Origin: Galeruca laticollis
Taxonomy: Eukaryota > Arthropoda > Insecta > Coleoptera > Chrysomelidae
Assembly (NCBI GenBank): GCA_963921935.1
Contig: OY998185.1
Coordinates: forward strand, 54,141,717 to 54,205,716
Length of the DNA stretch: 64,000 nucleotides
Reading direction: 5' to 3'
Of this stretch, positions 1-12,300 are shown piece after piece. Made by a program: the position numbers and the translations under genes. The notes beneath the pieces were generated by a model. It saw only the letters and a list, made by a program, of their open reading frames with translations. It did no database searches and was not told the DNA's origin. Each line of letters begins with the position of its first letter. Positions within the stretch are counted from its first letter, which is position 1.

Positions 1-719
1 CTGTACAAAATGCCTGGATATGCTTCTTCTGAGGTCCACCTTGCTTGAATTCCTGCCCCTTTAAATACAATTAAAGGCGGAAGGAAAGAACCATCAGCTG
101 CCACACAAGCTAAAACGGTGGTTGATTCTCGCCCTGACCCACCAGAGACTCTACTCAAAGGCTTGCCCTTTTCACCAATTGCACGTAACCGACTAGGGTC
201 ACTTTTAAATCCTGACTCATCAGCATTATAAATAAAAGAGGCTTTTTCTTCAGATACGATATCGAGATTAGATAGAGTGCGCTTGAGATCATCATAAAAT
301 TGATATATTACATCTGGTTGTCGGGCATCTTTTCTGCATTTCTGTAGGTGTTCTGGTTTTTTCAGTGATAAGACATTATCATGTCTTTTGAGGAATAAAT
401 AGTACCAATCCTCCCCTGGTCTATCTCCAACAAAAGGTGTTTTTAAATTTTGGGCTTTCACATATTCCTGGATAAGATTTAATAATTCCTCTTTGTCACA
501 AGGATATCCAGCTCTTGCCCTAGCAACTAAGCATTCCACAATTTTAGATTCCAAGTCTGCCGAAAGTGCTGTTTTACGGCCCCTGCCCGAAGAGTCTAGA
601 GATGTCTTTCGACCATTAATCCTTTGCGATATGACTGATATTGGGACATGGTAGAAATTTTCCGGTTCTCGGTAACTTTTATTTCTGTTTTGAATATCAT
701 TGACATAATTTCTAGGCAT
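1..719 (-). CDS. pogo/Tigger (jerky-like) DDE transposase, N-terminal part, runs off left edge
   Basis: The - strand is open from an ATG at 719 to the window edge with no stop (239 codons seen). Residues 25-50 end a psq-type helix-turn-helix (VPISVISQRINGRKTS) followed by GRGRKTALS. Residues 55-120 match the CENP-B-type second DNA-binding domain pattern (GYPCDKEELL, LIQEYV, GEDWYYLFLKRH). The DDE catalytic core starts at about residue 160, with the first catalytic Asp in YNADESGF (residue 168) and a following GREST...ACVAADG strand. The rest of the DDE domain lies outside the window. This is the family of Tigger/jerky transposases that cut and paste DNA with TA duplications. The visible part has no lesion, so a recently active copy or a domesticated gene are both possible. 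An upstream exon cannot be excluded, because the N-terminal domain starts abruptly. Confidence 0.85.
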   Translation of the reverse strand, partial: MPRNYVNDIQNRNKSYREPENFYHVPISVISQRINGRKTSLDSSGRGRKTALSADLESKIVECLVARARAGYPCDKEELLNLIQEYVKAQNLKTPFVGDRPGEDWYYLFLKRHDNVLSLKKPEHLQKCRKDARQPDVIYQFYDDLKRTLSNLDIVSEEKASFIYNADESGFKSDPSRLRAIGEKGKPLSRVSGGSGRESTTVLACVAADGSFLPPLIVFKGAGIQARWTSEEAYPGILY

Positions 720-735
720 CTAAAATATGAAATAT

Positions 736-1150
736 GCGTTTACATTTACCCCAAAAACTTGTTTACTTTTACCCCAATCTAAAAAATAGTTGGCATAAAA
801 GTAAACACACCATAAAAACTTTAACAATTAAAAAAACCATTTCAAACTGGTCTATAAACAAAGATTGACCCTTTTATTTACTAAAAATACTGTACAGCTA
901 ATATTTACCTTGATAACAAAAATTTCCCATCAATATTCAAACACTTGTGTAAAAAGAAAATACAAACTTTTTGCAGAGGTTGATGTTTACACTGCTGATA
1001 ACCAAAAGCAACTGATCAAAGTGACTCATTTTCATGTATGTCAATAGTAAAATGAATAACCTTCAAGAATTGGCGGGAATTTGCGATTTGGCGGCAAATT
1101 TAAAATAATTGTTGGGAGCGTTTACTATCACCCCGGTTTACATTTATCCC
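736..1150. repeat. Cluster of GTTTAC-N4/5-CCC motifs upstream of the pogo-type transposase
   Basis: Four related motifs lie 5' of the transposase: GCGTTTACATTTACCCC at 736-752, GTTTACTTTTACCCC at 761-775, GCGTTTACTATCACCCC at 1118-1134 and GGTTTACATTTATCCC at 1135-1150. Their position outside the ORF fits subterminal transposase-binding sites or the terminal repeat of the element. The element end may therefore lie near 1150-1165. This is inference; the opposite end is outside the window. Confidence 0.4.
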
Positions 1151-1327
1151 GGTCGACCCTATACAAGTAATAATTTTATGATAGAATATTGTTCAGGGCC
1201 ATAGATGCGGAAAAGTTAGTTTTAATCTTTAAAACCATTTATTTTCTATCCAAACATGAAAAATGGTACACATCAAAACAAACAATACAAATTAAGTTTG
1301 AACATTCCTTTGTGTCAGAGTTTCTAT

Positions 1328-1545
1328 CTGATTTATGGGGTAAATCAGGTAATTGAGTGTCAGAGAGAGCCTTTTCTATCTGATTTATGGGGTAAATCAG
1401 GTGAGAGAGCATTAGAGTATTTTTATTTGATTTATAGAGTAAATCAGGTGAGGGAGCGTTAGAGAGAATCTTTTATATCTGATTTATGGGGTAAATCAGG
1501 TGAGAGAGCATTAGAGAGTATCTTTTCTATCTAATTTAGACAGCC
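1328..1545. repeat. ~50-bp tandem repeat, each unit carrying a hairpin
   Basis: Four units contain the inverted repeat CTGATTTA-TGGGG-TAAATCAG, starting at 1328, 1380, 1427 (variant) and 1479 (spacing 52, 47, 52). They are joined by GAGAGAGCATTAGAG-type spacers, and a degenerate fifth unit follows at about 1529. Each hairpin has 8-bp arms and a 5-nt loop. No protein is supported here. Confidence 0.75.
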
Positions 1546-1696
1546 CCCTATAGGAGATCTTCAAAATCGTATAATACAAGGCTGTAATGTTATTCGTAAT
1601 AGTCCTAGTATCTTCGAACGTATTCGGCAATTCATTAGACATCGAGCGGATGCTTGAATTTTGGCTGCAAGTCCACATTTTGAACATATGCTTTGA
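1541..1696 (+). pseudogene. Mariner-like (DUF4817-type) transposase, C-terminal fragment
   Basis: One frame reads PIGDLQNRIIQGCNVIRNS, then FERIRQFIRHRADA, a TGA stop at 1655-1657, and ILAASPHFEHML with a terminal TGA at 1694-1696. The xHFEHxL end is the characteristic C-terminus of this insect mariner-like family, and the same ending occurs in the copy at 12730-13826. Downstream, an ACACCCTGTATCTC stretch at about 1761 resembles the ends of such elements. The upstream catalytic domain is missing, so this is a dead fragment. Confidence 0.7.
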
Positions 1697-1980
1697 AATG
1701 TACTATCTTCCCTTTATGTTTAATACATGTTGTTGCCTCTAATAAAATAATAAAACAATTCAACACCCTGTATCTCATTAACGACAAGACTTATCACACA
1801 TGTTTATAAGAACTTTTCGGCTTAAAATTGAGTGACGAAGCGCCCACTACAATATTTTAGATTACTTAGTAAACACCCTATATAGGAAAGCCAAAAACAT
1901 TTTTATGCAAATCGTCATCTACGATCAAAAACCATCTGATTTGTTTTCATTTGCGATATAAATTCTTTTGCGTCTAACGC

Positions 1981-2434
1981 TTAAAGACCGCTTGACATGG
2001 AGCAATACTACCTGCAATGCAATGCAAGACGCAATATTTCTTGATCACAAGCATGCGCAAATGAAGCTCAGCTGATAGATCTCGGAATTGCAACTTTATC
2101 GGTTTGGTGCCATTTCTATTGCATGCAAGTTGCAATTCTAGGGAGAAATCTAGTTACTTTTGGTTTAACACCCAATCAAATGTCAGTCAAATCACTTGAA
2201 CACAAAATACTGACGACGGGTCCGTTTTCTGTGAACTTGATTTGACTGTATTTTGTATAACTAACCTTTCTTGTTGATTCGTGATTTTTGTTAATGCCAT
2301 TTTTTTGAAGTTTTTTATTTCTCTTGCATAATGTCAAACAACGTGTAAGATTCATCACATGCAATATTTTGACCTTGCAATAAATTGCATGCAATTACTT
2401 GCAGATTGTATTGCTTCATGTCAAGCGGCCTTAA
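1981..2434. mobile_element. MITE with TTAA(A/G)G(A)CCGCTTGACATG terminal inverted repeats
   Basis: The left end begins TTAAAGACCGCTTGACATGG (1981) and the right end, read in reverse complement from 2434, begins TTAAGGCCGCTTGACATG. Homology continues inward through GCAATAC and TGCAA blocks for about 40 bp. The interior is rich in TTGCATGCAA-type palindromes and has no real ORF. The length of 454 bp and the structure fit a non-autonomous DNA transposon. A clean target duplication is not visible. Confidence 0.7.
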
Positions 2435-3263
2435 GAAGCGCAGAACGCCACAAGCCTCTTGTCGCAAAGCACGTCCAAAACGCATTACACGCGAAACGCG
2501 TTCTGTGTGACCCTACACTTATACTTTTTTTAATCAATGCGACGAATTCATTAACTGGACTAACACCACAATTTTACTACATGATCTACTAAGGTCAATG
2601 TCAAAGTAGCTGTTATCATACTATTCAAAAGTTTAATTGAATAAAGTATGGACTCAGTAACAGATTTACAGGCTAAAAGCATATACGAGTACACAAATCA
2701 TAAGTAGAGATAACGAGTAGCTCTCGCGCAAGGAAATCTGATTAGAATCGTGTTGGATTATTATTAGTTCTTTTTAAGCAAGTAAGTTTAATTTAATCGT
2801 TGTTTTACAGGGGTTAATTGGAAAGTTTTATCGATAGTTTTTAAGACTTGAAGTGAGGCTAAACAAATTGTTCATCAACTATTTTCTGTAATTCACCAAT
2901 TTTCAGCAGCATTTATTTTATAAATCCTTCAAAAAGTTTTTTGATATATTGATGAAATACGAGGAAGATTGAAATATTATCAAAAAAAAATTAACATCTT
3001 AAAATTTTCCATAATAATTGTGATAGGGATCTATTGGTGTCACCACAGCTGTTAAATTAAATAAAGAAACCTTCCACAGTTTCTTCTGTTATCTTTTACA
3101 GTCACATCCTTTTCCTTTCAAAATATTTTCCACTCGTTTCAAAGGAATGTTCTACTTTGAAAATAATATAGTTTAAATATTGTCATCTATTATTTAGTTT
3201 GTTAATAGTGCTCCAGTGGGGGAAAACTCGCTTTAAATATATATATTTTTAAATCTATTACAG
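2435..3263. other. Intergenic/5' region of PANK, no gene seen
   Basis: AT-rich sequence with no supported ORF. It probably contains the PANK promoter and a 5' non-coding exon: a polypyrimidine-poor but plausible acceptor (CTATTACAG) ends at 3263, just 15 bases before the PANK ATG. No TATA box or initiator could be called with confidence. Confidence 0.4.
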
Positions 3264-3278
3264 TTAATAAAAATACCG

Positions 3279-3399
3279 ATGGCACCGCACAGTTGTAAGG
3301 GTTGTTTGAGAGGTGTAATCGCAGCAAGGATGTCGAAGAAAGATACAGATCCCCCAATGGACGTCAATGGAGTGGAGGAAGAGCATACCATCCACAATG
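3279..3399 (+). CDS. fbl: PANK coding exon 1
   Basis: Encodes residues 1-40 plus one base of codon 41, ending at a strong GTAAGT donor (3400). The start is the first Met of a variable, acidic N-terminal extension; Met18 (MSKKDTDPPMDVNG) is an alternative start. PANK isoforms in animals differ in this region, so other first exons may exist upstream. Confidence 0.8.
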
Positions 3400-6300
3400 G
3401 TAAGTTAAACCTAATGTATTTTCCTTTATTGGGCGTAACTTATCTACCCAGTACCATGTAGCTTTAATTTTTATGTTAAAATACGTCATTATCGATTATT
3501 CTTTTTTTTATTACTGATGTAAAGTTGTGTTGTCGCGATATTATTGGAAGCTGTTATTTTTTCACTGGTATAAATAAAATATAAAATTAAAATGGCAGAA
3601 AGGGAAATGTGAATTGAACGTAATAAAAAGATATGATTAGGAAAGACAATGTAATCAGATCTTGATTGATAACTATTATAATTAATCTTATATGGTACTA
3701 TAATAGATAGATGACGCTGTATCATTTATCATTATAGTAAAGTTCAGATCTAATTGTGTTTATAAAGAGTAGTTAATATTTTTATAAAAATTAATAACTT
3801 AAATGGCGAGTAAGTTTTATTTATAGATATTTGGAATACACAGATTGATATTTTAAAATAAAACTATGAGATACAAGTTTGAATATATTAATATTTATAT
3901 TTTAGTTTCTTTTTCACTCGAAATGTGTTAATTTTGTTACAATTTGCTTACAAAACATTTTTTTACGAATTTTTTTATCAACAAGTGGAATGTTTTTAAA
4001 AGAAATATGTTTTTCACTTTTTTGCAAGCTTCTAGACACTGTTTGTTGTTTTTTTAGCGAGAATTGTGTATTAACGGTATATGAAGGTTATCTATGATAT
4101 TAATTAAAACGACTGCCTTGTTGCCACGTTGTGATCTTAAATATATTAGTTGGCTCTTTTAATCCTATACGGTGAAAGGAAGCTTCTTAAGGCTAGTACG
4201 CATTGGGTTTATTTGCCGCATACGCTCGGATTCATGTTACAAACTGTTTGCCCCGCAACTGGAAATCGTATACGCATCTAATTAGAATCTAAGTCATATC
4301 GAACGATGTGACGCTTTCGTGGATTGCAGTAATCCCGGAAACAACCCCTACATGCGAAACCCTCCACTGCCACTGCACTATTAAGTTATAGTCTATTTCT
4401 TAATGTCTGACAGCACAGTAGCCTCATTAAATATTCAAATAGAAAATTATCTCTTACAGAGTGATCCTAAGAATTTTACAAGTAAATACTAAAATTCTAA
4501 TGCAAAACAAGTAGGTGTCTGTATTGGTTATCTGTACATCCCTGTTTCAGCTCAAAATACAATATGGTAATAAAACTGAACAATGCCAGCAAAAGGATAA
4601 ACCGTGCGGCAGTGGCGGAGATTACGATATTAGTTCATTTTGCTTATTTAATTAGATTCGGTCAACATTACAGTTGAAATCAAATTCATTCGTTTAGGCC
4701 TGTTAACAAGTTACATTTTCATTAAATTAAATTAAAGAAAATATAGTTTAATTCTCATAATTCAAATTTATTGACAATTAATTAATGTATATTAAGTAAA
4801 GTAAACATACAATTTATAGGAAATATAAAATTCAATCTATAGTATCATCCTCTTCGCTGGCCATACAAGAATCATCCGAAGACTCGTCGAGAGAGAGCAC
4901 TATCGGTTCTATAGTTTGTTCTATGAGGTTATCTAAAACCCACATTTTCTCTTCCTCTTTAATTACATGATTCACAGCATCTCTCCAGTTCTCTTCAGTT
5001 ATTGTTGTCAATGAGTACTTCATGAGTTCACGAACATCTTTCATTTTAAATGTTTTATTATGTCTAGCTACATAACTTTTCATTTGGGCCCATATTAACT
5101 CTATCGCATTTAATTCACAATGGTATGGCGGCAAACGAAGCACTGTTATCCCATGATTCTTGGCTATTTCATCAATAACAAACTTTTTAAATTGTAGCTT
5201 GTGATCTGAAGCAACCTTTAAAAGTTCTTTTTTCAACATATCATCTTCAAATGGTATATCTTTTACGATTAACCAGTTTCTAATATCAGCGTTCTCCAAG
5301 AGGTAGATGGAAGATTTTCTGTTAATCGCGAATGATAAGTGGCATTGTCCATAACGATTACAGCATTATTTGGAATTAATTCGACCATTTGTGTAAAATA
5401 CATCTGCAGTCATTTCTTCATGATAGTCTTTGGTTGATATTGACTGAAACTCCAGTAAACCACCTTCAACGAACCCTTGATTGCATCCAATATGCGTTAT
5501 TATTAGCCGGCGACCTTTACCGATAGGAGTTTTCAGTCCAGTAGATAAACCTTCTATGAAAGCTTGACGACTGGTTTGAATACTTTTGTCCTGCCATATT
5601 TTTTTACTGAATGTCCTTCATTGAGCCATGTCATCTAGATAATAGATTTGTCTTCCCTCCTGTCTGTATTTTCGGATATCTCGTAAATACTGGCGTCTCC
5701 AACATATTATTTCTTCGTTGTCGATTAGCACTGATTTGCGACTTTGCTTCTCCCAAGTAAAATTTAATTTGTGTAATATTTTCCACAAAGTTTTTCGCCC
5801 TATGTCAGGCAAATTCTCGTCCTCCATTCTTAGAATTCTGTCAAGGGTTGGGATCACTTTTTAAAAATATAATTCATGTAGTTTTCGTCTTATTGTATTT
5901 TGCATATGTTCATCAAGGTCAAATGGTTCCCTTCCAGTTGACTTTTTAGGTGTAGATATATTTCCATTTTTCCTCTCTCTTAGAAGCCTGTAAATAGTAG
6001 ATTCACTAACTCCTGTCATATTGGAACATGTCGAAACTATATTTCTAACAGTAGCAGCCGGCATTTGATGTACAACAGCAACATGCACATTTAACACTAC
6101 AGTCTTCGTTTGTAAGCTAATCACGCTCTTACACTTTACTGGGGTAAAACTTGAAGACATTTTTCACAACATAGTTAACACTTATGGAACATAAGCGACT
6201 ATAAGCAAAACAAATTATACAAATTTTGGCGAGACCAAGTTTCACCGTATATACCTGCAAAATTTCTAAGTAGTCATTGGGACAATACCTAGTAGGACCC

Positions 6301-9300
6301 TATTGTAATGTTATTATCAACATTTCGAAAATCAGAAAGTAATTATCTGGAGAATGAATTGATAAATGGTTTGTTAATATGTCTCCCAAGAATTGACTTA
6401 TTTCAAATTCTCAAGATAATTAATGAAATATTCAGTCAGAATAGTTGCGTTACAAGATTATTTCAAAAATAATTTATTGTTTTAAATGTATGAAGGTCAG
6501 TTAGTAGTTTTAACTAACCGAATGTACATTTATATTACCTTTATATATCAGACCGAGTATAAAATTAAATAGTGAATAAATTCCTCAGATGAACTCTGAC
6601 CTTATGCTTTACTACCTGACTAGCATCTGTGACCTTTTCGCGTGCTGTCAGTCAATAAGAAACAGACTATAGTGCAGTCTCTTTAGTTTTCTCGGGACTA
6701 GAAATAGTTACCGAGACGAGCTTGACGACATATTTTGTTGCTTGAAGTCGGTGTAATTACAAAATCCCGGAAACAACCCCTATATGCGAAACCCCCCCCT
6801 ATCACTGCGCTATTAAGTTAGTGCTGCCATTCTACGCTATATCGGGACTAGAAATAGTAACCGAGACAAGCTTAACGGTATATTTTGTTGCTTAAAGTCG
6901 GTGTAGTTCCAAAATCCCGGAAACGGCCCCTACATGCGAAACCCTCCACTGCCACTGCACTATTAAGTTAGTGTAGCTTATCTACGCTATCTCGGCATAT
7001 TTTGTTGCTTGAAGTCGGTGTAATTACAAAATCCCGGAAACAACCCCTATATACGAAACCCCCCACTATCGCTGCGCTATTAAGTTAGTGCTGCCATTCT
7101 ACGCTATATCGGGACTAGAAATAGTTACCGAGACGAGCTTAACAACATATTTTGTTGCTAATTTTTTGCTGAAACTCGGCGTAGTTCCAAAATCCCGGAA
7201 ACAACCCCTCCACTGCCACTGCGCTATTAAGTTAGTGCAGTCTCTCTACGCTATCTCGAGACTAGAAATAGTTACGAGCCTGACGACAAATTGTGTTGCC
7301 AAGTCGGCGCCCCTTGGTGTTATTGAGCACATTTTCTGTCAGATTCAAAATCTCCGACCCTGAAAAACCCCCGAGTACATATTTGCAAGCTAGTCAATGT
7401 TTTTCAAAATGCCCTCCCCCCCCTCATAGGTGGGGGGCCCCATGGCCATAGGGAATATTTTCCAGTGTCAGATTCGGTATTTTCGACCCCGAAAACCTTG
7501 TTTACAACTTCTGGTCAATTTTTAGAAGTTCTATAAAATTATGAAAAATAGATACGTTTCAAGATGCACTTTATGCACCCGAAATGCATTTTTCGTTCGT
7601 CTCCTCATTATCAGATGTAGACTTTTTCCTGCCGCATTTCCGAAAACGATTTGCTTCGTCTATACTGACCTTCGGTCACTATAACATTCAGTAACGTATC
7701 AGTCATGGTACAGTATTTCTAAAACCAATTTGCAATTTTTTCATGAATGGTAATTATTGCATAGTTTTTACGACCTAACTGCAAGAAAAAATAGAGGAAA
7801 TAAACTAGATATCGTTCAATTTCTCGTAAATAATCGATATTTCAGTATCAACTAATTATATCCTGCAAACTTTATCTTCTCGTCGTATTTTATGTGTTGA
7901 TAATCGTATTTGATCGATTTTTACTATGCCAAATTTTATTCTCTGCAGATTCAGGAACTCAATGTTGCCTTTTGAGTAATAATTTCGTTTATTATTAAAT
8001 CTATATTTATGTACATTAATACTTTTTTGGTATTATCTACCTCTTTGTCCAACATATAGATTTGAATTTGGTTCGGTTGTAATTTTATAACGACTCGCCC
8101 TGTATACATAATTTCAGTAAAATTGCTTTGCATAATATATGTAAATATATATTCGAAAAAATGAAATCAGCTTTATTATCCATTTAATTAATATACACGT
8201 AGTTGAATATTTGACTTGTAAATATCTTGCATTACCTTCGTTCGTTTTAAAAAAACAATTTCAAACAAATTTTTAATTTGTGTAATCTCCAGTGCGTTTA
8301 TAAAACAGTGTGAAAGTGCAGCCATAAAAAAGAATAAGAAAAAACTATATATACTGTTGAAAAGAAGAATAAAAACGACGTTAGAGCAGAAAAGTAATTT
8401 TTTATCATAATATTATCGTAATTAGATCCCAAACCTTTTTTTCATCTAATTTATTTTTTATTATTTAAGTATATTAATTGGTATATTATTCAAATTTTTA
8501 GTGTCATCAGCATGTTATAAATTTGTTACATCTCCCGTAAATACAATTTCCTGTCGCTAACCAATTTTTTTATATTTATTAAATCGTATTTGTGTTCGCT
8601 AATCATGACGTTTCCCATTTAAATTAACTACAGCAGTTAGAAATTGGCTAATAAAATTCTATTTATATAGTGTCTTTTTAAAGTGTAAGTCTTAGCTATT
8701 GTTTTGAATGCTTTTTGTTGTAAATATCAGGTCTACTGTTGATCTGAAGGATCTAAATCCTTCCTGGCAATCTCCGATTACTTCTTTGCCCATAAGCGTA
8801 GCGTGCCATGGCGGGGTCCCGTATAAAAATTTATTTGGGGGTCCTTAGGAAGGGTAAAGAATTCTCACAAAAGAAAAAAAATGTTTGCATAAAATTAAAA
8901 GAAATATTTATTCATCATAATTATCTATCTGTCACTTTTTTCAAAATTTTTACAAACAATTTAAATCAAATATACACCCTCCTTGCCTTTTTTTCGGCAA
9001 ACTGATTTATTAAATCATTTATAGCTAATGATGACTTTAGTTTTTCTAAAGTTACTCCCTCTATGGACAATAGTGACAGGTCTGACAGGCGTTCCTGTCC
9101 CATAGAAGTTCTTAGGTAATTTTTTATCAGTTTTAATTTTGAAAAACTTCTTTCAGCAGTTGCGGTTGTAACTGGAAGGGTCAAGAATAAAAAGCATGCT
9201 GTTATTACCTCCGGAAAACTGGATGAAAGACTATTGAATTTTATCAGCAATAATTCAATGAGTTCCTTAATGGAATGAATTTTTGGAATTTCAGATTTTA

Positions 9301-12300
9301 AGCATGTTTTTAGAGCCTTTAATTGGTCATAAAGATTAACTGAGATGTTTTTACTGTATTTAGCAGACAGTTTTCCGGAAGCGTTTAATATCTCTTCGTT
9401 TGAAGAAGACAGGAGTTTCTCAGGTTGTAATATTTCGAACATACTACTTAGGTTGCTAAAGCTCTGAAATCTTTGTTTAGTTTGAGAAATTAATATATCT
9501 AAACAGCAATAGTAGACATTGACTTTGAAATAGGATTCCGGGTCTGAAATTCTCTCATCTTGTGACAACTCATCAAAAAAACGTTTCGTTATCTTTCGCC
9601 TTTTGTTTTTAAAAACCGTTGTCACCCTCCACTCTTTTGCTAAATCTTTGGACTCATTTAGCAAACTATTGAATGAATTTTGATTTCTTAATTCGCACAG
9701 TCTATTCAAAAGAGTACTTAATAAAATACTAGTTTTTTGTAAGTCATTATTTTCATACTGTAAAGCTTTAGAAACAGGATTAATGATTTCAAATAGTGAA
9801 GAAAAAAATGTGACAAGAACTAAGAAATCATAACTCTCTAAAATGTTAATTATATTTTTACATTCTTCACGTTCATCTTTTTTTTCGAAATCAAATTTAG
9901 TTGGTACAAAGTTTTCATGATTAATAAATAATTTTTCTTTACCGCTAATAAAGCGTCGGTCCTTGAAGACCATCTGGTAGGACATACCTTTTTAAGGGTA
10001 ATTGAATATTTTTCAGTTGAATCGTCCCTTAACATTGCCCAGCGTTGTATAACTATTGCCAAAAAAAGTATATATTTTTTCTAAATTATCGAAAAAAGTC
10101 GACACTTCACGAACATGTTTCGCAGCATCGTTTAAAACTAAATTTAATGCGTGCGCAGCACAATGAACATAATCGGCATTCGGAGCATGCTCTCTTATTA
10201 GGGTTTGTAATCCTCCATAAACACCCGACATAACATTTGCTCCATCGTAACCCTGTCCTCTACATTTAGTCAAATCAATTCCATATTCTTTAATCGTATT
10301 TAAAATTTCAATTTTAAGTCCTTCAGCTCTGCAATCGGATACTGCTATAAACCCCAAAAAGGACTCACAGATTTTTAATTCTTTAGGCACATTATCATCA
10401 TTTTCTGTAATCGAGATGTATCGAAATACTACAGAAAGTTGGTCAATTTTTTACAAGTCTTGCGTTGTATCTAGAATTATTGTCAGAAATGGAGCTTTTT
10501 TAATTTGTGAGATAATATTGTTCCTAACTGCGGTAACAAGCAAATTAATAATTTCATTTTGAATCGTAGGGCTTAAATAATTTATTTTGCCTTTTGGTTT
10601 TAGAAGAAGTTATTTTAAAGTTGCATCATAATTAGATAGCAAATGTAAAATTGCCATAACATTTCCAGAATCAGAATCATGGCCTCTTAAAGGTAGATTA
10701 CATACAACATGCTAAAGTAATTATAACATTAATTATACGATGCAATACATCTCTCCAGAATGTAATTTTACTATTGATTACACTTTGCAATTATTATAAG
10801 ATAGGGACGCATTAATATGCTGCTGTGACTTTTCATGGTCAAGTATAATTTGCGTAAAATTGCTTCTAATGGAAACACCGTTAACCCATGCAGAGGAGTA
10901 CGATTTGCTTTGACGATCTGCTAATAACCAACAGAAGTGGCAATACGGTTTGTTTAAAACATTAGAATAACATAACCATAGTCTTGGAATTTTTATGCCT
11001 GCCTTATTGATATATGAATAATAATAGACCGAAAAAGGTCGGTTACTTTCTGAATCTTTTGGAAACGGTCCTTTTGGCTTAAATGGACCCAATTTAAATA
11101 TTATTTTTCGTATGCATTCAGTTGGACTGTCACCAAAATTTCCCCTATCTGATGAAACTATATTACAATCTTCAGATATCTCAGAATCGTCGATTTGGGT
11201 TTCTTCTATTTCAGGATGGACATCTGATGAAGAACGTGCTTCAGAGGAATCTGAAAATATAATTGTTAAAAAATAAAATCGAATGTTTTGATAAATTTCA
11301 AAAATAATATGTTAAATAAATTACGTAAGGTTATGGTTAGAGAGTGTTCAGACATACGCAGGCTCTACGCGGGTTGTGTAGTACTGACAAATGGGTTGGG
11401 TAGTACTTACCTTTATCTAAATCACTCACAGGAGCTGATGTCTGAAAAAATGAAGAAATGTTGGTCATTTTTTTTATAACCTCCTCCCTTTTCTGTTTAC
11501 TTTTTCTTTTGGTAGCTCCGCTGGGATAATCTCTTCCTTTCACTCATTGTTTTTTACAAATCGCTACTAATACTACTAAGTCAGAAGAACAATTGTTTGT
11601 ATTCTGTTACAATGTAATGCCCTAGTAAATAAAACGCGTTAATAAACATTGCTCTCCGTGTATCATCGTATCATATGTACAGGGTGTCCCAAATTGGTGT
11701 GTTTTGCAGGGTATCTTGTAAACTAAAAGAGATAGAAGAAAAGCAGTTAAGATGTTATGACTTCTTTTTTTGTTAAAGTAACGATAGCCTAATTAAATCT
11801 TTAGTAACTCCATGCAGTTGGAAGATACAGGGCGATTATTGAAAACTGTCGAAAACTACAAAGTACTATAACTTCTTAATTAAGAAAAATATAAAAAAAC
11901 GTTATAAAAACTTTCGATAGATATAATATTAAAGAGTTCAGTGGCGCACAGAATTTTTTTGTTAGGGGGCTCACTAAGGAAATATAATGCAAACTTATGT
12001 TGTTTTAAATGGGACACCCTGTATATTTTGACGTTTTTCGTTTCCTTTTTTAATTTTCATTCACCTGATATGACATATGATATATCCATTTTCAATGGTT
12101 GGAGCTACAGTGCAAATAAACCATTTATGGATGTTATCAGGTGAAACACACTTAAAAAATTGAACACTCAGTAATGAAATTTAACATTTGATTATAAGGA
12201 TACTGATGGGTGACACTTTTATTTATCAAAATTATAATTAATAAAAAATAAAACCAGATTAAAAAAATAAAAACAATAAACTTATGAAACAACAAGAAAT

